The notes under the pieces are model-generated. The model ran no database searches and was not told the origin of the DNA. It saw nothing but the letters and a program-made list of their open reading frames with translations. From positions 1,612,001 to 1,676,000 of the forward strand of contig NC_021592.1 in the NCBI RefSeq assembly GCF_000152265.2: a DNA stretch of 64,000 bases, given 5' to 3'. This DNA comes from Ferroplasma acidarmanus Fer1 (GTDB taxonomy: Archaea > Thermoplasmatota > Thermoplasmata > Thermoplasmatales > Thermoplasmataceae). Shown piece by piece: positions 46,317 to 55,917 of this stretch. Each line of letters starts with the position of its first letter. Position 1 is the stretch's first letter. Both the position numbers and the translations under genes were made by a program.

Positions 46317-49300
46317 TTAACTTAACTCCAGTTTTTTATAGTTTTTTGCATCGTTTAAAATCATTTCAATTGCTGTGTCTAATTGCAGATCCTGGGATTT
46401 CAGAAAATTCTGTGGCATATTTTCAACATATATATCAGGTTCAGATCCATAGTTTTCCAACCCATATTTAACGTCTTTGAACCATGTTGCGAACTGTGGT
46501 TGAGTCACTGTTGTATCATCTATGAGTTTGATTTTAGGATTTATGCCTATTACCCCGCCCCACGTCCTTGTACCTATAACTTTTCCAAGTTTCATTAATT
46601 TAAAAACGTGTGTGCCTATATCTCCATCAGAACCGGCATATTCGTTTGTTAATGCTATCATAGGGCCGTTAACAGAGTCAATAGGATAAGGCAGTATTAT
46701 ACCGCGTCTCGGGACGTCATATCCCAATCTCTTCCTAGATAATTTTTCCAGTAACAACTGTGAAACGAAACCTCCACCGTTGAATCTTAAATCAACTATT
46801 AAGCCATCACGGTTTGCTTCACGGTCAAAAATTCTGAAAAACTCATTAAGGCCATTCATTCCCATATCAGGGATATGTATGTACCCAATCTTATCATTTG
46901 TTTTGTCATGTACATATTTTCTATTTGTTTCAACGAAGTTTCTATACCTTAAATATTTTTCGTCTATCATCGTCTTGACATAGTATTTTTTCAATTCGTT
47001 TCCTTTTTCAACTTCCAATGTTATTATTTCTTTTGCATGGTTTAACAATACCCTATCGGGATTATTATCTTCATCAAGAGTCACACCGTTTATTGATTTT
47101 ATAACATCATTCTCCTTTATGTCTGTATATAATAAGGGGGATTTTTCATTTTCATCTGATAAATCACCATTATAAATTTTAGTAATTACATATTTGCCGT
47201 TTTCAAAAGTATAATCGATTCCCAGTTTGCCTATGCCTACGGAATCGATATTTGTCAGGTCGCCTCCGATCTCATAAGAATGCGATGTGCTATACTCTCC
47301 CTGCATTTCTCTCATTAAATCAGACAACTCAAACCTGCTGCTTATTTTATCCAATAGCCTTTTATATTTAAAGTATGGCTCATCGCCGAGTTTTTCCAGT
47401 TTTTCTTTACTCCAAAAGTTTTCCTTTATTAAGTTAAAAGTATCGTATAACATGTTTTTCCATTCATTTAAAGGTTCTACTGTGATACTTAACCTATCTA
47501 TATCTACGGTATCATCTTTTTTACTTTCTATTTCTTTTTTGATAAATTTATTACCTGATTTCCTGATTAATAAAAACTGTTTATTTCCTGATACTGCATA
47601 ATTAACAACATCATTTTCGTACAGTTCGCTTTTTTTATTCTTAAAATCAAATAGATTTACATTACCGGCCTTCTCACCATTGTTAAATAAGTAATATTTC
47701 ATAGACCCCTCTACAGGAAAATAAAATAATAAAACACCATTATTCACCGGAGTAATATTAACATAATCCTCCGCACTTACAGGAAATACCTCGCTTAACT
47801 TTAAAATATTTTTTAGATTATAGTTTCCTAGAGTGTTTACGTTAAATTCTTCAGGTACATCTGAAAATAAAGGCAATACATTTTCCTTTAAAGGTATAGC
47901 ATAGGGTTTTGTTATTTTTGGATAGGCAAAATTAAATGCCAGCTGGTCAGAAACCGGGTCTAAAGACCTTTTAGATAGATAAAATAAGTAGTTGCCATCT
48001 ATGCTAAAAACAGGATTAAAATCAACAGAACCGGATGTTGTTGCATCATATTTTTTGTTACTTTTCAGATCATATAGCTTTATTGAACTGCTACCATTGT
48101 AACCATAATACTCTGTTTCAGGATATGAATATGCAAGCAACATAGAATCATTTGACCATGAAAAATCATTAATTACTCCTGATTTGCTTTCATCTATTTT
48201 ATTTATGCCCCCATCTTTTATATTTAAAATAAATAATTCATACCTGTTGTTTCCTATTGCAATATAATTATTATCCGGTGATACCTTCAGTGAAAAAATA
48301 ATTCCATTTCTAAATTCAAAGCTGTTTCTCAATGTTTTATCTATGTTATATATTAGTATATTATTGTTGTCTTCATTATAATTATAAACCACCACATTAT
48401 TGTTATTCATAAATTCAATTATCTGGTTTTTTAATTTATTTATATTCATTGCCGGTCCATTTTTTATTCCTGTGAATATAGCTTGCCCCCTTGTTATTAA
48501 TCCGATTAAATTTCCAGAATAATTTATTTTATAATCTGTTAAGTAATCGGTTGCTTTTAATATTCTGTTTTCTGTATTTACCGATGGTACGTTTATATCT
48601 ATCTCTAATTTTGTAACTTTATCATTTTCAAGTATAAACAAGGATCCTCCCTTCTGGAAAATTATCCTATTATTATCTGAATTTGCATTTCTTACGTAAT
48701 AATCAGTAAAGTCTGTATGTTTGGTAATATTATTTCCATTCAAGTCTGTGGAATAAATATTTGCAGTGCCCTCGTGGTCTGAAATAAAATATAAATTATC
48801 ATTGCAAATCATTGGAGAATTAACATTTGATTCGAGGTCAACGACTATTTTAAAGTCATTATTTTTTGCGGATAATATTTTGCCCCTGGTTCCACCTTTA
48901 TATTTTTTCCAATGGGGCATGTCTATTGTATTCCTCCCAAGTATTATGTTATTTTTATAGTATATAATAGTTAATGCAGGACCTAAATTCAAAGGTTCCA
49001 GATTTTTATTTATTATCCTAAAAAGCATAGGAGTTCCAAATGGATAATATGCATCTGTGGAAATTATTAGATTGTTGTTTTTATCAAAACCTGCGATAGA
49101 TGTATACATTCTTCTGCTTGTGCTTTTGCCACATAGGTAGGTGATCCTATTCAGATTACCATTTTCAATGTCTATTGAATATATATCCGAGGAGTCGCCT
49201 GATTTACCAGTCATTAGCCTGAAATATACATATTTTTTATCAGGGCTTATCCTTGGATTAGTTATTATTCCTAAATTGTTTGTTAATCGTTCAACATTTT

Positions 49301-49397
49301 TATCATCAATATTATATGTCCATAAATCATTGTCACTAACAAATGCAATTAAATTATCCCTCACGTCCGGATATATTAAATATTTTTCCATATTCAT
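46317..49397 (-). CDS. tri: Tricorn protease
   Basis: Cytoplasmic hexameric serine protease (1026 residues) that cuts proteasome-derived peptides into 2-4 residue pieces. N-terminal six- and seven-bladed propeller regions occupy about 1-640, a PDZ domain about 720-815, and the catalytic core the rest. By alignment with the Thermoplasma enzyme the active site is conserved: S705/H706 (TSHSYEIGGD), nucleophile S923 with D924 (NEYAGSDGD), and E981 (KYGLENYG). D894 corresponds to the S1 specificity Asp, implying cleavage after basic residues. A TATA box at 49411-49420 suits a start at 49391 or 49397. It converges with the peptide transporter operon. Confidence 0.95.
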   Translation of the reverse strand: MNMEKYLIYPDVRDNLIAFVSDNDLWTYNIDDKNVERLTNNLGIITNPRISPDKKYVYFRLMTGKSGDSSDIYSIDIENGNLNRITYLCGKSTSRRMYTSIAGFDKNNNLIISTDAYYPFGTPMLFRIINKNLEPLNLGPALTIIYYKNNIILGRNTIDMPHWKKYKGGTRGKILSAKNNDFKIVVDLESNVNSPMICNDNLYFISDHEGTANIYSTDLNGNNITKHTDFTDYYVRNANSDNNRIIFQKGGSLFILENDKVTKLEIDINVPSVNTENRILKATDYLTDYKINYSGNLIGLITRGQAIFTGIKNGPAMNINKLKNQIIEFMNNNNVVVYNYNEDNNNILIYNIDKTLRNSFEFRNGIIFSLKVSPDNNYIAIGNNRYELFILNIKDGGINKIDESKSGVINDFSWSNDSMLLAYSYPETEYYGYNGSSSIKLYDLKSNKKYDATTSGSVDFNPVFSIDGNYLFYLSKRSLDPVSDQLAFNFAYPKITKPYAIPLKENVLPLFSDVPEEFNVNTLGNYNLKNILKLSEVFPVSAEDYVNITPVNNGVLLFYFPVEGSMKYYLFNNGEKAGNVNLFDFKNKKSELYENDVVNYAVSGNKQFLLIRKSGNKFIKKEIESKKDDTVDIDRLSITVEPLNEWKNMLYDTFNLIKENFWSKEKLEKLGDEPYFKYKRLLDKISSRFELSDLMREMQGEYSTSHSYEIGGDLTNIDSVGIGKLGIDYTFENGKYVITKIYNGDLSDENEKSPLLYTDIKENDVIKSINGVTLDEDNNPDRVLLNHAKEIITLEVEKGNELKKYYVKTMIDEKYLRYRNFVETNRKYVHDKTNDKIGYIHIPDMGMNGLNEFFRIFDREANRDGLIVDLRFNGGGFVSQLLLEKLSRKRLGYDVPRRGIILPYPIDSVNGPMIALTNEYAGSDGDIGTHVFKLMKLGKVIGTRTWGGVIGINPKIKLIDDTTVTQPQFATWFKDVKYGLENYGSEPDIYVENMPQNFLKSQDLQLDTAIEMILNDAKNYKKLELS

Positions 49398-49410
49398 TAA
49401 TAGTCAATCT

Positions 49411-49420
49411 TTATTTATAC
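49411..49420 (-). promoter_or_regulatory. TATA box of tricorn protease
   Basis: GTATAAATAA on the minus strand is about 25 bp before the ATG at 49391 and 19 bp before that at 49397. Confidence 0.5.
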
Positions 49421-49469
49421 ATTTTGTCTACTGTGCCGCCTGAATATCATCGCCTTTATATATTTTATA

Positions 49470-49777
49470 ACTTTGTATGGCTTCATTTCTTCCACTATTC
49501 TATTTTTATACGTAATTGCTGCTCCAACTATATTCTCACCATTAGCAATAAGCTGGGTGCCCTTTCATCGTTATAATACAAAAGCGATTCATTTCTCGTC
49601 TAAACATAAGGCCTTCAAGGCTTTATAGTATGGTTTAATCTTTCGGTTTCCTCCTTTAATTCCGGGGTGTATTATCCATCGCCGCATATGCTTTATATTA
49701 TTGAGATTAATGGATATCAGAAATTTGTTGTGATTATTATACATTGCATTCTGATCCTTGGAAGAGAACGGTGCCAC
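49470..49777 (-). pseudogene. Decayed IS481-type transposase remnant
   Basis: On the minus strand the stretch reads SSKDQNAMYNNHNKF then LNNIKHMRRWIIHPGIKGG. This aligns with SNGKNGIPGDHNKF...NNNIKHILGRVRHPETNG of the intact copy at 50782-51645. Further 3' sequence also aligns, with stops and frameshifts. Only the C-terminal third survives and divergence is high, so it is an older insertion than the two other copies. Confidence 0.75.
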
Positions 49778-49914
49778 ATAGAATGCAATAATAATTTGTG
49801 CTTGCCATATTCGTTGATTGGTTAGACTTTAGGTGTAATTATTTCAGTATAACTTCATTACATCAAAAATTTGAGAATACCAGTGGTAGTATTGTTGTTT
49901 TACGATCCATAAGC

Positions 49915-50215
49915 AGAAAGCCCATGTGTTTTAGCTGCGGGATGAATGCGTAAATTCTATATACTTATAAGATGTCAATCTTCAGGCATTATACTACTTT
50001 TAAGCAAGTTATGCCAGCAAATCCTGAGTATATCATTGATCCGTTAGGACTTGTGTAACAGGTTGGGAACACTGATACTCCTAAAGAGGCAATGTTATAA
50101 CCGGCATTGACCTTAAAACTCAGTAACAGGTTCCTGCAAAACCATCCGGGCTATGGGGGATAAATACGAATCATAAGGAAAAGTAGGAACCCCACTTTAG
50201 CTGTGGGAGTATGTG
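49915..50215 (+). mobile_element. IS200/IS605 remnant: TnpB tail and right-end hairpins
   Basis: Two hairpin-like sequences in the same orientation, CCCATGTGTTTTAGCTGCGGG at 49921 (imperfect; final base of the run is at 49941) and CCCAC-TTTAGCT-GTGGG at 50191-50207, resemble the subterminal hairpin at the right end of archaeal IS605 elements. Between them, from about 50011, a frame reads MPANPEYIIDPLGLV then, after a stop, QVGNTDTPKEAML and a stop, like the C-terminal tail of TnpB. The interval 50100-50207 would be the omega-RNA scaffold. No intact gene is left. Confidence 0.45.
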
Positions 50216-50730
50216 AGACACTACTATTGGCATACTTAACGTTTCTGTAACTCTGAGATTTAGTATGGTATGTTTTATGCTTGTATTTTTAAATTTTATT
50301 AGGTACGAATATAACGGGAGCGTTCACTTATATTTGATGATTAAATTTATTGCAAAGAAAGACTTATCATTTACATAAATTACGGGCACAGCCCGTTATA
50401 GAGAATTACTGGTATAGGATTAATAAGAGCAAAACGAGTAGAATTAAATCGCCAAAAATGAACGAATGATGAATTTTTGTTATAATGATATACGGTAAGC
50501 GCCGAGAATTTTAGAATATAAGAGAATTCCGTGCTTGATTAAGGCACATGTGGTGAATCTACCCATAAAATATATGTGCAGATTTATTTTATAGTATTAT
50601 CCTTTCGTTATGTTTAATAATGTATTTTATTTTTGTATGGTTAATATTCAATTTTATCTGATTATTCTATCGATCACCAAAGGGTTCTTATATTTTACCA
50701 ATTAACCATGTCAAAAATAAAGTAGATAAT
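50216..50730. other. Gene-free AT-rich stretch between transposon remnants
   Basis: No open frame that I can support. One perfect short hairpin, ACGGGC-ACA-GCCCGT, lies at 50382-50396. The last 15 bases (50716-50730) are the left target duplication of the next IS481 element. Confidence 0.4.
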
Positions 50731-51712
50731 TGTACTGTCCCATTATTATTTCCTTTATATACCGTATGAATTTATATTTTTTCATTTTACCACCATTTTA
50801 TTTTTATATGCCATTGCAGGTGTAACTATATTATCACCATCAGATAGGGAATCGTGCATCCTTTCATAGTTGTAATGGTACACTACTTCTTCCCAGGTAC
50901 TGAAATATGGACTTAAACGTTTTATGGTATAGTTTAACCTCTCCAGCTTTCCATTTGTTTCCGGGTGCCTTACCCTTCCTAATATATGTTTTATATTGTT
51001 GTTATCCAAGTATTCCTGGAACTTATTGTGGTCTCCAGGTATTCCATTCTTTCCATTTGAAAAGAACTGTGTTCCATGGTCTGTTAATATCTCCTCAGGC
51101 TTACCGTAAGTGTTTATTGCTATTTCTAAAGCTTCTATTGTATTATCTATTGTTTCCTCATTGTATATTCCCATTCCTACTATGAACCTTGAAGCATCAT
51201 CTTCTATTATTATTAACTTCTCACTGTCACTATATTTAGTCCAGTCCATATGCCATAGTGAATTGGAATGTTCCCTCTCGTATTTTATATATTTCCTCTG
51301 TTTCTTCTTGTTAGTGCTGTTATCCACCATATTTAATAATAACAGTATTCTGTATATATTGTTTTTAGCTATTGTTATTCCTTTTCTTTTAAGGTATTTC
51401 CTTATTCTTTCAGGCCCTGACATAGGGTATTCATATCTTATTTCTTTAACTATTTCTACATCTTTGCTGTTTAATTCCCTATGTTTTCTTTTACCTATTG
51501 TATATTCCCCATTATCCCTGTATTTTTTGTAAATATAATTTACATACCTTGCTGTAATTTTCATTTCCTTAGCTATTTCTGTAGATGATCTCCTTTTATT
51601 TTTCTCCCTTATTATGTATTTTATTTTTTTCTCATTTAACTTCATTCTGGGCTTATATTCTTTTATTATATTTTTAGAGGGTATATATAGGAAATATTTA
51701 CGGGGCAATATA
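50731..51712 (-). mobile_element. IS481-type insertion sequence with 15-bp target duplication
   Basis: A 982-bp element. The ends TGTACTGTCCC...TTTCCTTTATATACC and (complement of right) TATATTGCCCC...TTTCCTATATATACC match over most of 33 bp. AATAAAGTAGATAAT is duplicated exactly at 50716-50730 and 51713-51727. It lies a few bases upstream of the TATA box of the peptide-binding-protein gene. Confidence 0.9.
50782..51645 (-). CDS. IS481-type transposase (rve integrase)
   Basis: A 287-residue transposase with an N-terminal helix-turn-helix (SSTEIAKEMKITARYVNYIYKKY) and an rve DDE domain: HMDWTKY (Asp), LTDHGTQFFSNG (Asp) and RHPETNGKLERLNYTIKR (Glu). The start is placed at the Met of KLNEKKIKYII (51645), aligning with the start of the other copy; an in-frame ATG lies 63 bp upstream near the element end. 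The frame is intact. The middle of the protein is nearly identical to the interrupted copy at 38762. Confidence 0.9.
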   Translation of the reverse strand: MKLNEKKIKYIIREKNKRRSSTEIAKEMKITARYVNYIYKKYRDNGEYTIGKRKHRELNSKDVEIVKEIRYEYPMSGPERIRKYLKRKGITIAKNNIYRILLLLNMVDNSTNKKKQRKYIKYEREHSNSLWHMDWTKYSDSEKLIIIEDDASRFIVGMGIYNEETIDNTIEALEIAINTYGKPEEILTDHGTQFFSNGKNGIPGDHNKFQEYLDNNNIKHILGRVRHPETNGKLERLNYTIKRLSPYFSTWEEVVYHYNYERMHDSLSDGDNIVTPAMAYKNKMVVK

Positions 51713-51731
51713 AATAAAGTAGATAATAAAA

Positions 51732-51743
51732 ATATTTATATAC
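51732..51743 (+). promoter_or_regulatory. TATA box of the peptide-binding-protein gene
   Basis: ATATTTATATAC is centred about 27 bp before the ATG at 51764, leaderless spacing. It begins 5 bp after the right target duplication of the IS481 element. Confidence 0.55.
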
Positions 51744-51763
51744 TACTGTATATTTCTTATTTA

Positions 51764-54700
51764 ATGAAGAAAAAGTTTAATAATACCGAAAAAAATAAAA
51801 AGTTAATAAAGGTATTGGTTGTGATAGCAGTGATTTTTGTTTCTGCTATGTTTGTTGGCGAAGCTTTCCAGGGTGCTATAAACACACTTGGAACAACCCC
51901 CAGCACACAATCAAATACCCAGCCGGATGCGCAGGGCAACGTTTTTTCAACACCGACATATACGAACGGCACATATAAGGTAGCCGAAGTTGGGAATATT
52001 AACCATCTAAGCTTGTTCTCTGCTACCAGTGTCTGTGATTTTGAACTTCTAGACGAAATATATGATACGCCCTATAACTTCTTCCCGAACGAGACAGTAG
52101 GCCCATGGCTAGCTACAGGGGTAACAGGCTATTCTGTTGCCGGACATAACATAACCACAGTTGACCCATTAAATGGAACAAAAATGAATGTTAATTACAT
52201 ATACACATTACATATAAGATCCGGTGTCAAATGGCAGGACTGGACATCTGCAAATGCTGGCGATACATATTCATATCCTCTAACCCAGACATTTTTGGGC
52301 ACAAATGGCAAGCCAGCGGATGTAAACAATACTATAATATATGATACAGCAGTGGGACATAATATAACTGTAGCAACGAAAAACCTTACAATGCAAACGT
52401 ATGACGTACAGTCTGCCGATTTCATACTTTCATGGGAAATATTATTCGAATCTGAAGATTTCGAAGGCGAGTACCCCAGCATTGTTAATATCGTGCCTGT
52501 AAACAATTTAACTGTAGAGTACTACTTAAGTACACCTGTGCCTATATCCTTATTCAAGGAAACGGCACTGGACACGCCGATAATGCCTTACAACGTATGG
52601 GATTCCCATGCATATTCCTCAATTAGCGGTCTGTGGAACTATTCAGCAACACTACCATCATCCGGGGCATACAACACCTGGAATCTGGGATATAACCCTT
52701 CAACAGGATACGCACCTGGATTAGTAGGATCTGGACCATACATGATGTATGCAGGGTTCGGAATGCCAAAGGGTGCATGGATATCCAGCGATTACTGGCA
52801 ATTATATGTAAACCCGGATTACTTTGTGCAGTATGTTCCAAGCCTTTCACAATTTACACCGAAAGTATACAGCATATACGCTGCAATATATACTTCAGAT
52901 TCTGCAGCAGTAGCCTCATTATCTGATGGGCAGACATACGCAATGTTGAATGCCCTTCCAGCTACGTTTATACCGACAGTAAAGGGTATACCCAGTTCGT
53001 ACATATATGATAAGGCCGGAACGGGATACGGGTACCAGCAGGTAAGCTCATATGCAGCAAATGCGCCTTTCAATATTACAGATTTGAGGGTGGCATTGGA
53101 ATACGCAATACCGAAGACGTATCTTGCATCAGTCGTTGCTGAAGGCTACTCAATACCCGGGCCAGACACTCCTGTACCGGATTCAGATATACTGTGGCAG
53201 GCATCCGGTGTTCCATATTACCACTTTGACCTTGCAAAGGCAAAATCGTATATAGACGATGCAATAAATGCAACTAAAGGGATGCCGTCGGCTAATGTAT
53301 TGAGCTATTCAAGAACAACTCCTGGAGTACTTTCAGGAACAACATTGTACTATGGAGGAAAACCGGTTACACAGACAATACAGATAACCTCTGCCTCTGA
53401 AGATCCACTGGGAGTCGAGGGTGCAAACAAGATAGCCACTTACTGGACAGACCTTGGAATCTCTACAACAGTTAAAGAAGAGTCTTTCTCGACATTAGTG
53501 GCTAATTTAGGGGCCCAATCACCGACAAACCCTACAGCATTCCAAGAAATTGATCTAGCGTTATCAGATATAGTGCTCAATCCTGCAGATGATTTATCAG
53601 CATTTGAAAACTCATATCTTGGTGCAGGCACAGGCTTCTACCTCGGTCCGTTCACAACGTTTAATTACACATCAGGCCCAAGCTTTGCAGTAAACCTGAC
53701 AACTGGGAACATAAGTACATCTAGCACAGTCATAAGTGAGAATCCAGCAGCATTCAGCCCAAATATGTCATTAGTGCATGATAAAACTTACAGTGGCGCA
53801 TACGTTACAAACTTCCTGAACAAGCTTGTGAATGAATCATACGTGGAGACAAACGCATCTGCAGAGCATGTGATACTTGATGTATTACAGTATGTTCTGG
53901 CTGACCAGGCAACATTGCAAAACCTTGGATATACTGTGGATCCGATGGCAATAGTCAACTCAACATTTACGGGAATTGACCATGACAGTTTAGCATTAAC
54001 AGGGTTCTGGTACTGGAACTTTATGGACATACACCTTAAAAAGCCTGTAATTGTAACCAAACCAGTTACATTACCATACCAGCTGGAGGTTGGTGTAATA
54101 AGCAATTCCAAGATATACTACAGTGGACAATACGGGAATCTTACTATACAGGTAAGGAATCAGTATGGCCAGGCAATGCCAAATATACCAGTCTCTATTG
54201 GATACATAGCTTCCGATGGTGGAATAGTAAACATTACATCTGTATCCGGGAAAACCAATTCAAATGGCATATACCACTTTGAATTCCTGGTAACTCCTAA
54301 AAATGAGGCTATCTATACAAGTGACTACGCAGGAGATGTACAGTTTACAGTAACAGCTATAGCTCCAAACTCCAGCTACGTAAGTGGAAAAGGATCGTTC
54401 AATGTGGATGTTGAGCCATATGCAGTTGCATATAAAATCGTGAAATATCCTGACTATATATCCACAGCAAATAATACGACCTCGAAAACTACAATGATGG
54501 AGCTTAAGGTATATAATCCTCTTACAGGAACCCCCATATCAGGGTATCAGTACACAGTAGAATCCCTATCCGGATTGGTACAGCTTGTGAATACTACTAA
54601 CCAGGTGTTGACAAACACAACAAACACATACATGTTTGTGGATACAACAGGGCTAAATGGAACAAAAACGGTGCCTATTGCGGATTACAATATGACCAAA

Positions 54701-55861
54701 ATAACAGGGACAACAAACTCAACTGGAGACATAAACATAATGATGGAATACAATTCATCATTTGACTGGAATACAAGCAATGTAGCAGACGGGTTTGCAC
54801 ATACGTATATATTCATGGGTGATTATTCGGGATCAGCTCCAATGGCAGGATTAGCTCCATACATGGATTTAGGCCAGGTCACATCCTCCATGAACCCATC
54901 CGGATTTGGTGTCATACAGCCATTTGAAATACCTGTAATGGTAAATGAATCATCAATGCACGGAGTGCATATATCAGTATCATACAAGGGTACCATAACC
55001 AACAATGGCACGGAAATGATGACCTTAACAGCAACGCAGGATGGGAAACCATTAAGCAACTACAACATAACGGTGACAGCACAGAATGCTCTGGGAGCCA
55101 ATAGAGGATTAGTATATGGCACATCTACATTAGGGACAACATCTGCTACTGATCCAAATTCAGCCTTCGGGTCAACAAGCATGCCTGAATATACGGTGAC
55201 AACAAACAGCGCAGGTGTAGCATATGTTAATTTCACCGCGAGCGAGTACACATACAACTCAACATATGCCTACAAGCTGGTTCCATTCTCATCAACGCAC
55301 CTTGTACCATACGATGAATTCCAGTTAGGGATAATGGGAATGAATGCAACCGGTGCCGAATACTCTGCTGCAACAAGCATAGTATCAACACCATTTGAAT
55401 TCAACAACACAACAAATCCATACATATTCCCGACAGCAACAGTGTACCTCCTGGGCGCATCATACAGCAATGGGTCGTACTTCATACTGAGCGACCACAA
55501 ATACACAATGTACATCAACTCTACCTATAACACAGCAGCAGGCCCCTCATACAAGGATCTATCATTCACAGCATCAACAAACTACGGGCACATATCTGTC
55601 AGTAAGGGCTCAACAGGTTCATCAGGATCATATAAACTGACATACACATCCAAGCCCGTAACCACAATCACAAAGATTACAGTAACTCTGACACTAGCTG
55701 GGTCAGGACAAAAAGAGGCATATACATTCTATGTGCTTCCACACAAAGCACCGTCCTATACACTGTACTATGCAATAATCGGAGTGGTTGCTGTCATAGC
55801 AGCAATATTCATTGCAATGTATGCAATCAGCATGAGGAAGCTAAAGGCTGCTAAAAAATAA
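51764..55861 (+). CDS. Membrane-anchored peptide-binding protein (SBP family 5) with Ig-like domains
   Basis: A 1365-residue extracellular solute-binding protein. Residues about 15-35 are a signal/anchor helix (LIKVLVVIAVIFVSAMFVGEAF). Residues about 65-780 match SBP_bac_5 oligopeptide-binding proteins (YTLHIRSGVKWQDW, SADFILSWEI, VGSGPYMMYAGF, LRVALEYAIPKTYLASVVAEG). Two or more Ig/Big-like segments follow (YGNLTIQVRNQYGQAMPN; TLTATQDGKPLSNYNITVTA), and a C-terminal helix (YYAIIGVVAVIAAIFIAMYAIS) with a basic end anchors it. It is about twice the usual length. No lipobox. The in-frame start at 51614 lies in the IS element and is rejected. It likely serves the permeases at 40738-45968. Confidence 0.88.
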   Translation: MKKKFNNTEKNKKLIKVLVVIAVIFVSAMFVGEAFQGAINTLGTTPSTQSNTQPDAQGNVFSTPTYTNGTYKVAEVGNINHLSLFSATSVCDFELLDEIYDTPYNFFPNETVGPWLATGVTGYSVAGHNITTVDPLNGTKMNVNYIYTLHIRSGVKWQDWTSANAGDTYSYPLTQTFLGTNGKPADVNNTIIYDTAVGHNITVATKNLTMQTYDVQSADFILSWEILFESEDFEGEYPSIVNIVPVNNLTVEYYLSTPVPISLFKETALDTPIMPYNVWDSHAYSSISGLWNYSATLPSSGAYNTWNLGYNPSTGYAPGLVGSGPYMMYAGFGMPKGAWISSDYWQLYVNPDYFVQYVPSLSQFTPKVYSIYAAIYTSDSAAVASLSDGQTYAMLNALPATFIPTVKGIPSSYIYDKAGTGYGYQQVSSYAANAPFNITDLRVALEYAIPKTYLASVVAEGYSIPGPDTPVPDSDILWQASGVPYYHFDLAKAKSYIDDAINATKGMPSANVLSYSRTTPGVLSGTTLYYGGKPVTQTIQITSASEDPLGVEGANKIATYWTDLGISTTVKEESFSTLVANLGAQSPTNPTAFQEIDLALSDIVLNPADDLSAFENSYLGAGTGFYLGPFTTFNYTSGPSFAVNLTTGNISTSSTVISENPAAFSPNMSLVHDKTYSGAYVTNFLNKLVNESYVETNASAEHVILDVLQYVLADQATLQNLGYTVDPMAIVNSTFTGIDHDSLALTGFWYWNFMDIHLKKPVIVTKPVTLPYQLEVGVISNSKIYYSGQYGNLTIQVRNQYGQAMPNIPVSIGYIASDGGIVNITSVSGKTNSNGIYHFEFLVTPKNEAIYTSDYAGDVQFTVTAIAPNSSYVSGKGSFNVDVEPYAVAYKIVKYPDYISTANNTTSKTTMMELKVYNPLTGTPISGYQYTVESLSGLVQLVNTTNQVLTNTTNTYMFVDTTGLNGTKTVPIADYNMTKITGTTNSTGDINIMMEYNSSFDWNTSNVADGFAHTYIFMGDYSGSAPMAGLAPYMDLGQVTSSMNPSGFGVIQPFEIPVMVNESSMHGVHISVSYKGTITNNGTEMMTLTATQDGKPLSNYNITVTAQNALGANRGLVYGTSTLGTTSATDPNSAFGSTSMPEYTVTTNSAGVAYVNFTASEYTYNSTYAYKLVPFSSTHLVPYDEFQLGIMGMNATGAEYSAATSIVSTPFEFNNTTNPYIFPTATVYLLGASYSNGSYFILSDHKYTMYINSTYNTAAGPSYKDLSFTASTNYGHISVSKGSTGSSGSYKLTYTSKPVTTITKITVTLTLAGSGQKEAYTFYVLPHKAPSYTLYYAIIGVVAVIAAIFIAMYAISMRKLKAAKK

Positions 55862-55917
55862 CTTTTTTATTTTATAATGTTTTATTATTACAATATTAAG
55901 AATTTTTTTATTTTATA

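Noticed and set aside
50201-50219. GTGAGACAC near 50213 as an IS5 terminal repeat
   Set aside because: It matches only nine bases of the IS5 end with no partner or transposase sequence; chance similarity is likely.
51614-51763. Upstream in-frame start of the peptide-binding protein
   Set aside because: It lies within the IS481 element, and the TATA box at 51732 places the start at 51764.
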